From: Chromera velia
Lineage: Eukaryota; Sar; Chromeraceae
Direction: 5' to 3'
DNA: 64,000 nt
Assembly: GCA_018398765.1 (NCBI GenBank)
Contig: JAHBMJ010004946.1
Location: forward strand, 1-64,000
Each line of letters begins with the position of its first letter. The stretch's first letter is position 1. The notes beneath the pieces were generated by a model. It did no database searches. It was not told the origin of the DNA and saw only the letters and a program-made list of their open reading frames with translations. The position numbers and the translations under genes were made by a program. This document shows, in pieces, positions 1-11,220 of this stretch.

Positions 1-18
1 CACACACACACACACACA

Positions 19-95
<77 letters not shown>
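1..95. repeat. CA/CACG microsatellite
   Basis: The left edge is a compound CA and CACG tandem repeat, followed to about 120 by ACATACAT-type sequence. The window starts inside it, so its full length is unknown. Confidence 0.95.
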
Positions 96-97
<2 letters not shown>

Positions 98-352
98 AGA
101 TACATACATCCATACATATGGACATACATACACACACATCGATGCCGAACGAAAAGTGGCCACTGCTGCAGTCAGGCACACACATGCACACGCGCAATGC
201 CGCGCCAAAGATGATATGAAGGCAAGCTGGATTAATCGGGTGGTTTGTCCTTTCGATCGGAGAGGGGCGCTTCTCATGCACCGCCAGCTCCCAGTGTCAT
301 CTGTCTATCATGGTTGAGGCCAAATTTCGATCGCGTCTGTCTCTTGTTCTTC

Positions 353-354
<2 letters not shown>

Positions 355-393
<39 letters not shown>
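355..393. repeat. TA microsatellite
   Basis: Alternating TA run with one ATG interruption, just beyond the stop of the minus-strand gene at 442. Confidence 0.9.
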
Positions 394-441
394 CTGACAG
401 GAAGGCAGGCAGCCTAGCAGAGAGACAGACTAAATGTCTTG

Positions 442-769
442 TTAGACGGCGAGACAGACAGATGGATGGACGGATAGACGGGTGGACGGACCATGATCCA
501 CATTTGGTGGCAGGAGGCCCGTCGTGAGATCTCCTGCAGAAGACATGCGTCGCGGTGTGCGTTCAAAAGGGCCGGGGTGCAAAGGAGCAAACTGGAGGGA
601 GACTCTGATCCGAAAATTGGAATCGATCTGAGAGTTTGCGCGAAATGGAGAACTGGTCCACATCTGAAGCAGGAGGGCTGACTCTCTGACTGACTGATAA
701 TGACTGACTGACAGTGACTTACTGACTGGCTGACTGTGTGACTGAGTGCCTGTCTGAGTGCCCGATTGA

Positions 770-800
<31 letters not shown>

Positions 801-1098
801 CCCTCCAGGCTGGCTGGCTGACTGCCTGTCTGAGTGACTGGTTGAGTATCTGGCTGACTGACTCACAATGACTGCCTGTCTGAGTGACTGCATCACTGAC
901 TGAGTAGAGGTCCTCCATCTGAGGGTCCTCGAAGGTCCACCAGAGAGGCCACCACTTCAACCGGCGTATCCCTAGCTCCGGCAGCACGTTACGGCGCCGC
1001 GTGGCGTTGTTCAAGGCGTCGTTCGAAAAACGTTCAAAGAGCGCATCGCTCTCTTTGCCTTCCTGGAATTCCTTCTGCATTTCCGTCCGGTCCCTCAT
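442..1098 (-). CDS. Hypothetical two-exon protein, 139 aa
   Basis: I do not recognise this gene. Proposed exons are 901-1098 and 442-663. The first starts at ATG 1098 (an in-frame TGA lies just upstream) and encodes a charged, Trp-rich segment with WWPLWWTFEDPQMEDLY near its end. Its donor is TCA|GTCAGT. The second exon begins after a TTCAG acceptor with MWTSSPFRANSQ and ends at TAA 442-444. Both join in phase 0. The intron is almost entirely degenerate TGAC/CTGC tandem repeat and happens to stay open in the coding frame, so an unspliced 218-aa reading with a Ser/Gln-rich middle is also possible. The last dozen codons run into GTC-type repeat, so the true C-terminus may differ. Codon use in exon 1 looks genuinely coding. 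No function can be assigned. Confidence 0.45.
664..900. repeat. Degenerate TGAC/CTGC tandem repeat inside an intron
   Basis: A roughly 4-bp repeat (TGAC, CTGA, CTGC) fills the proposed intron between 663 and 901. On the minus strand it begins exactly at the donor as GTCAGT. Similar repeats adjoin donors at 12945, 51913 and 62900. Confidence 0.85.
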
Positions 1099-2422
1099 CG
1101 TTTGTGCGTGTCAGGTTGCATACATGGATATGTACGTGTGCATCAAAGGATTCAGATGCGAAGAAACTGTTCGGGCGACGACGATTGAGTTTCTGGAAGG
1201 CTTTGGACGTATGTACGCGTTTTAATGATGCAGCCGAAAATTCAGAGGAGTCTGTATACGTTCTGGGCAGAGTCTCTCGGTAGAGCGTCGGACGTCCGAT
1301 CCATCAATCAAACATATATGCAATGCCTGACCTTCGTGACTTCGTCTTGCTATGCGTGCATGCATCATGCATGGCCGGGCCCGCGCGTCCATCCGAGGGC
1401 CCCGAGTCCCCCGGCCGGCATCCATTTTGCATCTTCAGACTTGAGTTTTTCAAAGCCGATGCATTTTTTTAATTTTTGACAGCGTTCAATGAACGAATTG
1501 GCCCGAAATTCGAGTTTTCAGGCACAAAACCGAGTTCGATCATGCGATATATATCAAACCGGAGCAGTTGAGGGAAGGCTGACACTCCGGCCGATCGAAG
1601 ATCGACCGACATTGATCGATGCGTTCTGCGTCAAATCTGCCTCCATTTTGAACAATGGCGATGCTCCGGGTCGGTTGCAAACAGGTAGATGTGCTTGCAG
1701 TTTGCCACTGATCCTGCCAGATCATAGATCAGCATCACGTTCGTCCATGTTTAAACGAAACACCTTGATTGTGAAAAAGGGAGCAATAAACTCAAGGCGG
1801 ACTTCGCGGAGAGGGGCAGAATGCCTCAACCAAAGATTGCAGCCTGTCAGTACCCACGCTTTCTATCTCATGACTAGACAGGCAGTGGTTCTGGTTCAAA
1901 AAAGTTTCGTACCCGTGCTTGCAGGGTTTGCTCACACATCGTCAGGACCAACTCGCCAGAAAGGTCAGTCATTTTTTTGCGTCCCAGGAAATCACATAGT
2001 GTATCTGAAAGCCCCCCCTTTCACAGTTTTTGCACACATCCCTGGGAGACTCATGCAGTTTTCTTTTCCTGAGCCGTTGAGCCCCGACTCGATCAACCTG
2101 CAGGACAGCACCTTGCCTGCCGCATCCGATCTTGACTCGTGTGTGTCGGTGAATATATAGGTTCGTCCGTTTGAATTTGTCGTGCCTCTGTAAGGTGATA
2201 CTTCTCTTGGGAAATAATAAATGACTGTATGTTCGCAGCCTGCAAACCAAAGTATCAATGTCTCCGCACTCCATTCAGTGCACGTGATGCGTTTCACTCT
2301 GATAAAATTTTGTGCATCGGCAGGACCGTAGTAGGAACATCCCTTGGGAGGTTCTCTCTCTTCTGTATGACTTTCCGCGTATCTGCCTCATTGGACGCAA
2401 GTATGTGTGCATTTGCGCTTTA

Positions 2423-2475
<53 letters not shown>

Positions 2476-2536
2476 GCGCATGCATTCATTACATACATAC
2501 ATTACACACTTACAGACAACTTCTATGCGTGTGCAG
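1099..2536. other. Intergenic or intronic stretch, no supported gene
   Basis: Open frames exist (for example 1489-2160, +), but none has recognisable motifs or consistent splice structure. The stretch ends in a CA then CG dinucleotide run (2424-2480) and a TGTGCAG acceptor at 2536. Upstream exons of the next gene may lie here, but I could not identify them. Confidence 0.5.
2424..2480. repeat. CA then CG dinucleotide repeat
   Basis: A CA run passes directly into a CG run, a potential Z-DNA former, about 55 bp before a splice acceptor. Confidence 0.9.
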
Positions 2537-3162
2537 GCTCAGAGTGGGGACGTCCCTGGTCGAACTTCGGACGGTTCTACGGAGTTGGGAGGGGGGTCCC
2601 TCCCCCCCCTGGGTTCGATGATGACGACTCGGAGGGCCCTCACTTGGGGGGTGCGGGGGGCAGACATGGGAGACCCCCGAGGAGAGCGTGGACAAACGGA
2701 AACTTGCAGGGAGGGGGGGGAAGGGGCGGGGAGGGGGGCGACGAAGAGTCTGACAAAGACGGAGACGGCAGCGCTGTGAAGAGGGACGGCAGTGGGTGTT
2801 GCGGGTGTATGCCCTTCTGTGGCTGGTGTTTGCTGATTTGTATCAGCATGTTTGTACTAGGTCTGGTGGCCGTTGCCGTTTTATATTTTGCGTTCTCATA
2901 CAACATGAACCCTTTGAGGCGGCGTCTGTTTGAAGAAGCAGACGGGGATTTGTACAGAGGATTGATTGAGAATGCGGGCGGAGCAGAAGAAAAAGGATTT
3001 CTGCCAAAAGGAGAAGCAGACAGAGCCACAATAGAGGTAGCGATGGAGGAGAAAAACTTTCGAGGTGATCTGCTGATGTATTTACAACTCCTGTGGGGGG
3101 GCGGAGGCACATCGCAGTGGGTGAGTGCCTTGGTCGGTAGTCTGTCCCTGGATGTGGGGTGA
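2537..3162 (+). CDS. Hypothetical single-pass membrane protein, 5' end missing
   Basis: Unrecognised. The exon starts after a TGTGCAG acceptor at 2536, and the upstream exon(s) were not found. In order it encodes a Gly/Pro/Asp-rich segment beginning SEWGRPWSNFGRF, an acidic stretch (DEESDKDGDG), a Cys cluster (CCGCMPFCGWC) leading into one hydrophobic helix of about 22 residues (LLICISMFVLGLVAVAVLYF), then a basic stop-transfer (NPLRRRLFEE) and a short charged tail. The Cys-rich juxtamembrane segment would suit palmitoylation or disulfides, which is inference. The frame closes at TGA 3160-3162. Alternatively a GTGAGT donor at 3121 splices out the last codons. That donor and 18 nt around it are duplicated at 3159. 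Orientation and topology are not proven. Confidence 0.4.
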
Positions 3163-3418
3163 GTGCCTTGGTCGGTGCTCGGTCATTCGATGTATGTTGG
3201 TTTCGCGTGGTTCAAGTCTCTTGGGAGAAAAAGTAGAAGTTTGATGGGGCTGGTGCAGTAGGAGTCTTTCAAAATATGGGACTGCGCAGTGGCAATTTCC
3301 TTCAACATGTATGGTTCTCTGTCCATGCATTTGCATTGCTTCTGCCTTTCCCCAGATATTTGGCAATTCTTATCATTATTTCTAAGACTTTCTTTCTTTC
3401 TTTCGTTCGTTCGTTCGT

Positions 3419-3454
<36 letters not shown>

Positions 3455-4735
3455 TCGTTCGTTCGTCCTTTCTTTCTTTCTTTCTTTCTTTCTTTCTGTC
3501 TTGCGGTCTTGCTGTCTTGCTGTCTTGCTGTCTTTCATTTTTTCTTTCCTTGCTTCTCTTCTAGCTTCTCTCTTTCGTTTGCTCGTTCGTTTTTACGTCT
3601 TTTGAATTTTATCTAGATTAAAGCTTTTATCTAGTTAGTAGTTACTAGTTAGATTAGACATTTAATTTTAAAATGCTTTAGATAATAATTAGGCCTTAAA
3701 TTGGCACCGATTTGATTATATTTTTTGATTTGATTTAGTTTGGTTAAAGCTGGCGAGCTAGCTGGCAAGCTAGCTGGCGAGCCGCCTCTAAGGTTCTGAC
3801 CAACCATGCATGGGCCGCATATTATCTGCCTTAAAGTAACATGATTTTAATTTTTTTTCTTTGACAACAGATATTGAGGACCTTTGCCTCTTTCATTTTA
3901 GTATATAAAACGATATAAAACTGAAATAACTTTATAATAGTAATCATATAATGTCATGATAATGAACAGAGTCACTTAGTTGACTAATTTAAGTATATGC
4001 TTGACTCTAATTTAATCTCTACGGTTTAGTAGTAGTCTAGGTGGTAGTAGTCATTACGGTTACTATACTGATTTATAACAATACCTAAAATAATACAAAG
4101 TGTTTGAAAATTCATTTGATATACTGACATGCAGCCAAAAGATTTTCAGCTAGTGAAAACTGGCCTGCGGCAGTCCGCCCGCACCCTTCACCGCCTGCCT
4201 TGTGTGTGATCCTGTTGAATTTTTCTTTCCCACATCGAACCACACACTGGCCAAGCCATGCCGTTTGCAAGCCCAACCACCGAATCAAGCATGACTCATC
4301 GAGTCATCGAGCCATCGAATCGAGCATGCAACGATCGAAAGAGGATATCGAATCGAAAGGACCAACCTTCGATCATTCTGACTTCATCGACGCGGATAGG
4401 TACCCAATCGATGCATGTTTGCACCGTTCTTTCCATGCGTTTTTGCCGAGCGTCTCACTGGACGTTTCTCATCTAAACAACAGCCACAGCAGACAGAGAA
4501 ACAGACGCATCTATGTATTAAATTTCACTGCTTCATCTCCAAACAGCCCTCCCAATTTTATACACAAAGAAACCATGAAGCTGCTACAACTGCTTTTCCA
4601 TGGTTGAGTAAGTCGACCACCGGTTTCTCGGAGTCGAAGCGCCCCGGCAAAGACCTTTCCCTCAACTTCTTTTCCTGCTTTCACTTTCTTGTTTGCAGTC
4701 TGTCCACTTTGCTCCCTCTTTCCAAAGTACACCGC
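3163..4735. other. Intergenic: TTTC repeat and AT-rich island
   Basis: Holds a TTTC/TTCG microsatellite (about 3387-3500), then an AT-rich island (about 3600-4130) containing a GCTGGCGAGCTA-type short repeat near 3749-3783. After that comes the presumed 3' UTR side of the amino acid transporter. I see no gene. Confidence 0.6.
3387..3500. repeat. TTTC/TTCG microsatellite
   Basis: Tandem TTTC with blocks of TTCG. Open frames across it (poly Phe-Leu-Ser) are artefacts of the repeat. Confidence 0.95.
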
Positions 4736-6984
4736 TCAATACCTGTCTGCAAACACCTGAAACGTTCCAACCAAGTCGACCAAATGGGCGAAAGCAGCAG
4801 CCAGTCCGCCTACACAGAGGCAGAGAGTGAGTCCAAATTCCGTCAGGAGGACACAACGATACCAGACAGACAGATTCCTCCAGTAACACTTCACGTACAC
4901 AAGAGGGGGGAGGAGAAAAGAGAGCTGAACTATGCCGAAAGCAGCAACAATCGTTGTCACTGCACCGAAGAAAGGGAGCATCTCTGCAAGCACAACAGCC
5001 AGACCGACGTAAAACACACGCACAAACACACGAACAGCCGCACCATTGACAGTTGTCTCCTTCTTCGCTTCTCTCTCTGATTCACTCGCCTCCGTCTTCT
5101 TCACTTCCTGTACGGGAAGAGAGTCTGACGGCTGCGCTACAACAATTTCTGCTGCGGCCGGAGGAGACGACTGAGAAGCAGACGGCATTTCGAAACAGAC
5201 AGCGCCATCGTCACACTTCTGTTCGATATTTCTATGCGCACACGGTTCTGTCCGCGCTCTAGCTTGTCCTCTCTCCACATCATTTCCTCTCTGCTCCTCC
5301 AACCCCTCTTCCTTTTGCGCCTCCTTCATGTTCCTGCCCATCTCCTCCTCAACCTTCTCTTCAGTTCCCCATGCACAAAACAGCTGCCCAAGCTGCCAAG
5401 AACTCAAAAAGCGACGCAAAGGAATGCCACTCCTCCCGGCCTCTTTCCACGAAGAGGCGGGCACTCCGAGAGCCAGCTCAACGTTCAGACACAGAGTGAC
5501 AGTCGCCATCTGAGTGACCACAAGCTGCACGACGAGCACGCACGCGGCAGCCACGCGCGCATACCAGCCAAAAGGAATGGAGGCAAAGATTCCGACGTTC
5601 TGAAGGAGCTCGTCTCTTCGAAACATTGACATTGGCACAGAGAGGGCACAGTTACACAACAGAGCTGCAATACTGACTGTCAAAACTATCTGACCAAACC
5701 TGTCTGGTCTTTTGGTTTCTCGCAGAAGTTCCGGAAAAACCAAATTACCCCCAAATCCCGTCAAAACGTTCGTCACCCCCATCAAAAAATCCTTCCAAGA
5801 CTGATACGCAGGGGCTGCAGAAACGTCCCATGCGGGTCCGCTCGCCACCCCTCTCTCGACTCCGAAAGTCGAGGTGCCACCGACAGCAACAGCCAGCCCT
5901 GCGAGCTGCACGGTCACTGCGGCAATCGTCAGAGGGCCAACGGACTCGAAGGACACAAGCAAAACCCCACAAACCACAAAGACTGCACCCCACACGGCCC
6001 TCCACACAATGGCATCGTCAAAACTGGGCATCAGATCCCCAACAACGGTGTAGAAGAGTTCGGCCTGAAAGACCGTGTTGCCGAGAATGTAGACGAATAA
6101 CATGATCATCTGCACACATGAAAGTCGAGAAAGTTGATCGACAGCAGACATGCAGAGACTTGTCCACCACGAGGTCAGGCATGCTTTCGCTGATGTGTAA
6201 AATAGTTGGCTATCTTGCACAATGGCATGCACGAGTGTGTAGTTCATGAGAGACTTTTCTTCTAGCTCTGTGACTTCGGATGGATGCATGCCTCTGCCCG
6301 GGAGGGAGGTCTGCATTGTTCGTTGGATTTGTGTACCCTTTCTCTCTGCTCTTCGATCTCGTTTTCTTCTGCTCTCTTCTGCTTTTGGGGGGTTTTCTCC
6401 CATGCAACTCCTGCTTGACTGCAGCATGGCGGATGACTCTGATCGATCAACTTTTCTGCCCACGCATGCAGCCGGCTGCACGATCTATATACCGACCTGC
6501 ACATACTTGACGTAGACGCCAAACGAGTCTCCCAAAACTGCAGCTACCATGTCTTGGTAGCTTCCGATCACCTTTCCTCCCCTTCCGTCTCTTGCAAGGT
6601 CCTCGTCATTGCAGAGGGCCCCGATCTGCAGACGGGCAAAGGAAGAAGGGAAGGAAGTCTTTCGAGGTATAGGGAGACGGGATGGCGTTCATGAATGCTC
6701 GCACGCCCAGGGTTTCCTACAGCCAGTCGACTTACCATGAAGCCGGTGTGCCAGGACACGAGGGCCGCGACGAAGAGAACAGCCAGGGCGACGGGTATGG
6801 AGAGAAGGGCGAAAGACCACGGCAGGAGGTAGGGGAAGAAGGTGAAAGAAAACAACTGGAAGGTCGCTACGAAGACGGAGACGTTTCTGTGAACCCCAAT
6901 GACACTCTTTGCACTTATGTCAGTCAGAACATTTGCACCAGTGGAGGGTGCGCCACCAGAAAGAATAACAGAGGCGGAACTCAT
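4736..6984 (-). CDS. Amino acid transporter, AAAP (Aa_trans) family
   Basis: Predicted polytopic transporter of 583 aa that moves amino acids across a membrane. Substrate and membrane are unknown. Exons: 6736-6984, 6497-6625 and 4736-6109. Donors are GTAAGT and GTCGGT, and all phases close. Exon 1 carries the first two hydrophobic spans (LLPWSFALLSIPVALAVLF). Exon 2 gives the hydrophilic loop with GSYQDMVAAVLGDSFGVY, a layout typical of this family. Exon 3 supplies the remaining helices, including FLMGVTNVLTGFGGNLVFPEL, which resembles the family's conserved region around helix 5. A charged cytosolic-type insert of about 130 residues (Glu/Lys-rich) separates the last helices (AEMLPFFGAVTTIVAAFG). 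It is head to head with the glycosidase-like gene, sharing about 750 bp. Family assignment rests on fold-level resemblance and is good but not certain. Confidence 0.78.
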
Positions 6985-7733
6985 CCTCTGTCTAGCCTTG
7001 CAACACTATATATGTTCGGATTCCGGGCTTCCTGTTGCTTTGTGGTGTTCCAACAACAATTTGAACACGAGGAGCTGTTCGACGTGTGAGGAGAGATGGA
7101 GTTAGAGGAAAACTATTGAAAATGGTGTTGGCAGAGTGTGTGCAGGATCATATAGACCTCTGGCTGCTCCTCATCGTCTTCTTCTGTTGGTCTTTTGTGT
7201 ATATACTCTTTTTCAGAAGGCCTGCATGCAGTGGCATTTCAAAGTCTTTATTCGGAACATTTCGGAACGACATGCGAGTGGCAAAAAAGCGAAAAACGTG
7301 AGTTGTCCGATACGAAAAGCCCCTATCAGCATGTGTACACTTTCCGGGGTCACTTTTGGAAGACTGCATGGACCGCGAGATCGACGCACGCAAGCGGCGG
7401 CCGTCTACCCAATTAAAGATATCCGCGGCCGCGCGGGCCGCGGGATACGTATACGATCGAAGAGTTCAAGTGAAAGAAAATGAAAGAAAGGAAGAGTTTC
7501 CAAAAGAGAGGGTCCTGGACCATGCATTGGTCCTGGTGGCATGTACTCTACGATACTCAACGCAAGATTCTCCTGTGTCTCAGAAGATCAGAGCGCTGGT
7601 TTGGAGTGTGATCTCAGTTTACTGATCGCGAAATCGATCAAGTGGCCCGGAAAGCATGCTGCACGTTGTTGCACAGTTGTTCGTCTTGCATGTAACGAAT
7701 TCCTTACAGTTGCAACAACCTTTGTGTATCAAA
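6985..7733. promoter_or_regulatory. Shared upstream region of two divergent genes
   Basis: About 750 bp between the ATG of the transporter (minus) and the ATG of the glycosidase-like gene (plus). No TATA box or initiator could be assigned. The stretch includes a GC-rich palindromic patch near 7423-7444 (CCGCGGCCGCGCGGGCCGCGG). Promoter role is inferred from position only. Confidence 0.4.
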
Positions 7734-9350
7734 ATGCGTTCTGTTTCCATTCTCCTCGTTATTTCCCTGCTTGTACCTCTGCATGCTTCACCCTCCTGCA
7801 CTCGGGAGTCGTTGGAATCGCCGTCGACTCTCTCTGTGATCTTTCAGCCCTTCCAATCCTCGTCAGGAGAACCTTCTTCGGGATCTCAAAGTCCTCTTTC
7901 CTCTTCTTACTCTATACATGCGGTCATACGTAATTCCGGAAGCTCCGGCTTGACTGTGCGAGACGTAGGATGGGCTTTCCCTTCCTCACACTCAGTGACC
8001 TTTGCGTGGAATGCTGACGTCTCTACGTCAGAGACGGCCGACGGGAAGGGGATGGCAACTGCACGGTTGACTGTGGGGACGCCCGAGGGTTTCGTTCCTT
8101 CAGGGGAGGCTCTCGCGTTTGGCTTCAACGGGGAGGGGCCAGGGGGCCCTTCTGCCTTCATTCCGCCACAAAATCTTTCACTCACTGTTTGTCACACAAC
8201 AGGTGGAAACACAAGCACTCCCACACCTCCTACTCTGCCTCCAACGACCACCACTACAAGCACTTTGAGCACAACCACAACCACCACTTCTGTTGTCAGC
8301 ACTACGACAACCACTATGGGATCTACTACTTCCTCTTCTTCCCCTCTGCCTCCTTCCCTCACTCCAGAAGAGAGGTTCAATCTCGCAGTAGGCACTCAGA
8401 CCATAGCTCCCTTCTACAAGTTCACCTCAGACGATCGCCTTCTTGAAACAGCCAAGAGGGTTCAAAGCATGGGGTCCAACATCCTAAAGATCTCCCTCGA
8501 TCCTGACATGTACCAACTGCAGTATTCAGTCAACAAGTGGGATCCTGTGGCTGTTCTTTCCGGGATTCCTTCGTACGAAACCGTCCTGCGCATGCCGTTT
8601 GCTGTCTACATGTTCTGGCTGGAGACGGCTGGGGACTTTTTGAAGCCAGAAGGGTTCACGGACGCTGACTATGAAAGGACCATGCAGTCTGTCAAGGCAC
8701 TTACCTCTTTTCTTTTGGAGACGTTCAAAGACACAGGCAAGGTGTTTATGATCGGCAATTGGGAGGGCGACTGGCACTTGGTCAACGATCCTGGGGCACA
8801 GACCTGGAATATCTGGAGGCAGACGGTCCCAAAAGGCAGAATTAACGCCATGAAACGGTGGGTGCAAGCACGACAGGAGGGGGTGGTGCAGGGCCGAGAG
8901 TCGATGAATCTTCCCATCTCCTCCGTCTCCGTTCTTTACTATCTGGAGGTCAACCTGGTGGAGACGGCAAGGGGGGGGTATGATCGAATTTCGAATCTTA
9001 TTCTTCCCTTTGTCCCAGTCGACTTGGTCAGCTACTCTGCGTACGACTCAACAGCGAGAAGCACGTCCCTCGATGAGGCTCGGTTCCGCCTCTCTACAGA
9101 ACTCAACTACCTTGAGGCGCAAATGAAGAAAGCCGGCACGCCGCCGCAAGGCCCCGTCCCCTCCTACGGAAAGCGCGTGTTCGTGGGGGAGTTTGGTTTT
9201 CCCTTCGGCCGCATGCGCAGAGACCTCATAGATCCCCTTTCGGCAGAGGAACAGGACCTCAGGAGCCAGTACGTCGTCAGGGCGGCTCTCGAATGGGGCA
9301 CTCCGTTCATCCTCTACTGGCAGGTGTGTATGTATGTATGTATGTATGTA

Positions 9351-9381
<31 letters not shown>

Positions 9382-10363
9382 GAGTGAATCATGCCGTTTG
9401 CCCTCAACTGGAAAGTATGAATAGGTCGGTTGGTGGGTTGGTCGGGCACGCAGACGCATTGGATTTGAGCATGGGACCCACACGAGCTGAAGGTGAACGC
9501 ATGTACGGAATGACCTTTTTTGTGTTAAGAGACGTAGCCGAGGACGCACGTACGACCGAAAAAGTTTCGTGATATGTACCAGTCAAAGTCGTTGTTTTTC
9601 TACCTTTGCGTTTCGTTATGCACGTGTGCGTGTGTGTGTGGAATGGCGTGGCAGACGCCGAATGGACGAAGAGATGAATGAATGAATGAATGAATGAATG
9701 AATGAATGAATGAATGCATGCAAATACATCTTCCCGATTTCTTGTCATCATCCTGCCTGGCACTTTCCCTGATTGAGTCTCTTATTGCCCCCCCCCCCCT
9801 TGCTCCGCTGGCAGATGTACGGGAATGAGTACGAGACTGCAACGCAGAGGTTCTCTGGTTTCTGGTTGGTTAACAACCTCAATGAAGATCAGCCGGTCTT
9901 CGGGACTCTCCGCAATCTTCTCAGGTACGTCAGGAACCACCAGGGAGAATTGAGTACAGCTGTACACGCTCTCTTCTTCATCGCAGTGCCGCATGCACAT
10001 ACAATGCAGAATGTTATCCCGCAAAGTGCAGAACAGAATTGAGAGAGAATGTGCAGGAGGGAGACTCCGCAATCTTCTCCTTCTGTTGGACCTGTGGCAC
10101 GAGTCTCAGACAAGGAAAGGAAACGTGCCTCTTTGTTGAAGCGCATAAACAGAGTGATGCATTTGCAACCAGACAAAGTGACAGGAGTGCTGTAAACGTG
10201 GGTGTATGTTTGTTTGTTTGTTTTCAGGTCTGGCCGAGAGAAGTATGAGGAGATCAAGAAGGAGGGCAGAGAGCCGACAACAGAGGAGGTCACGGTTTTT
10301 CTCTCGACCCGGATAGGAAACTCGTATCTGCTGTCTGTGCAGAAATACCCAGAGTGCAACTGA
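7734..10363 (+). CDS. Secreted CBM2-like plus TIM-barrel glycosidase-like protein
   Basis: Predicted secreted carbohydrate-active protein of 611 aa. Exons: 7734-9323, 9815-9924 and 10228-10363, with phases closing. ATG 7734 is chosen because it opens directly on a signal peptide (MRSVSILLVISLLVPLHASP). An upstream in-frame start would bury it. Residues about 30-150 resemble a family 2 carbohydrate-binding module: spaced Trp (VGWAF, FAWNADVS), AFGFNGEG and a closing Cys. A Thr-rich linker (about 155-205) follows. The rest fits a clan GH-A-like barrel. GNWEGDW and VFVGEFGFP place two Glu where the acid/base and nucleophile would be, and FILYWQ then MYGNEY supply a late-strand Trp. Likely target is a beta-glucan such as cellulose, by inference from the CBM. 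The exact GH family was not recognised. Confidence 0.72.
9324..9372. repeat. GTAT/GT microsatellite starting at a donor
   Basis: A GTAT then GT repeat begins exactly at the CAG|GTGTGT donor of exon 1 of the glycosidase-like gene. Confidence 0.9.
9676..9716. repeat. GAAT microsatellite
   Basis: About ten tandem GAAT units inside intron 1 of the glycosidase-like gene. Confidence 0.95.
10061..10079 (+). pseudogene. Short copy of the end of exon 2 in intron 2
   Basis: GAGACTCCGCAATCTTCTC in the intron matches the last bases of exon 2 (about 9904-9923, GACTCTCCGCAATCTTCTC) with a 2-bp length difference. It lacks the donor. It may be an exon-fragment duplication. Confidence 0.4.
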
Positions 10364-11186
10364 ATGATCGAGTTGGTCACTAATTGTGTTTATTTCGAGT
10401 TGCACAGGGGTGGTCGCAAGCGTTGCATGGTGTTTGTCTCTCTTTCTCTTGAGTTTGACTGTTTGTATGAAATGTCGAACTCAAAGAGGCCGGAAACTTT
10501 TGTGGAATCCAGCTCTTTGAACAGTCCTCTCTAAATGTACTCTGCAATCTGCAACCAGGCGCAGATTGTTCGCCTGGACGTATTTGTTGATTTATTTTTG
10601 GTGAGTTCTCCTGTACATGAACTCCGAAACGACCGGCCTGCCTTCTGTGATGTGCGGGTCCCATGCAAGCCAGCAGAGTTATAAATCGAGAAGAGTGAAT
10701 GAAGCTTTGGACCTCAAATCGATCGAAGAAAAGGAAGGGCAACTGTGCGGGCTGGGGGGACAGAACAATTGCTTACAGGGGAAATCAGAAGAAGAGATGG
10801 AGATCTTGACGGAAAGAAGCATCTCGGTACGCAAAGCTGGGGCTCCCTGACCTTCTGGGAGCTACCTTGCATGCCGGCCTGCCTTTGCCTCAAATGCTTG
10901 TTTTATTATTAATGAAAAAACCCACCGTGCAAAGACCTAGGCAAAGACCCAGGATTGAGCTTTTCAACTCAAAAACGAAAAAAGGATTAGGATTATGACC
11001 TAAAAAACTAGCCTAAAAATTTAAAAGAAATTTAAAAAATTGAATTAATTTATTAGTAGAGTAGTAACTTCTAGAGTTATTTAGAGGAATTTAACTATAT
11101 AACACTACAGTTAAAATCGAATTTAAACATAGATAAAGACGACATAATAAAACTTAAATTTAATAGGGATTTAAAGTAAACTAATA

Positions 11187-11220
<34 letters not shown>

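Noticed and set aside
4200-5080. Plus-strand frames opposite the amino acid transporter
   Set aside because: They overlap its last coding exon and 3' flank in antisense, with no recognisable product.
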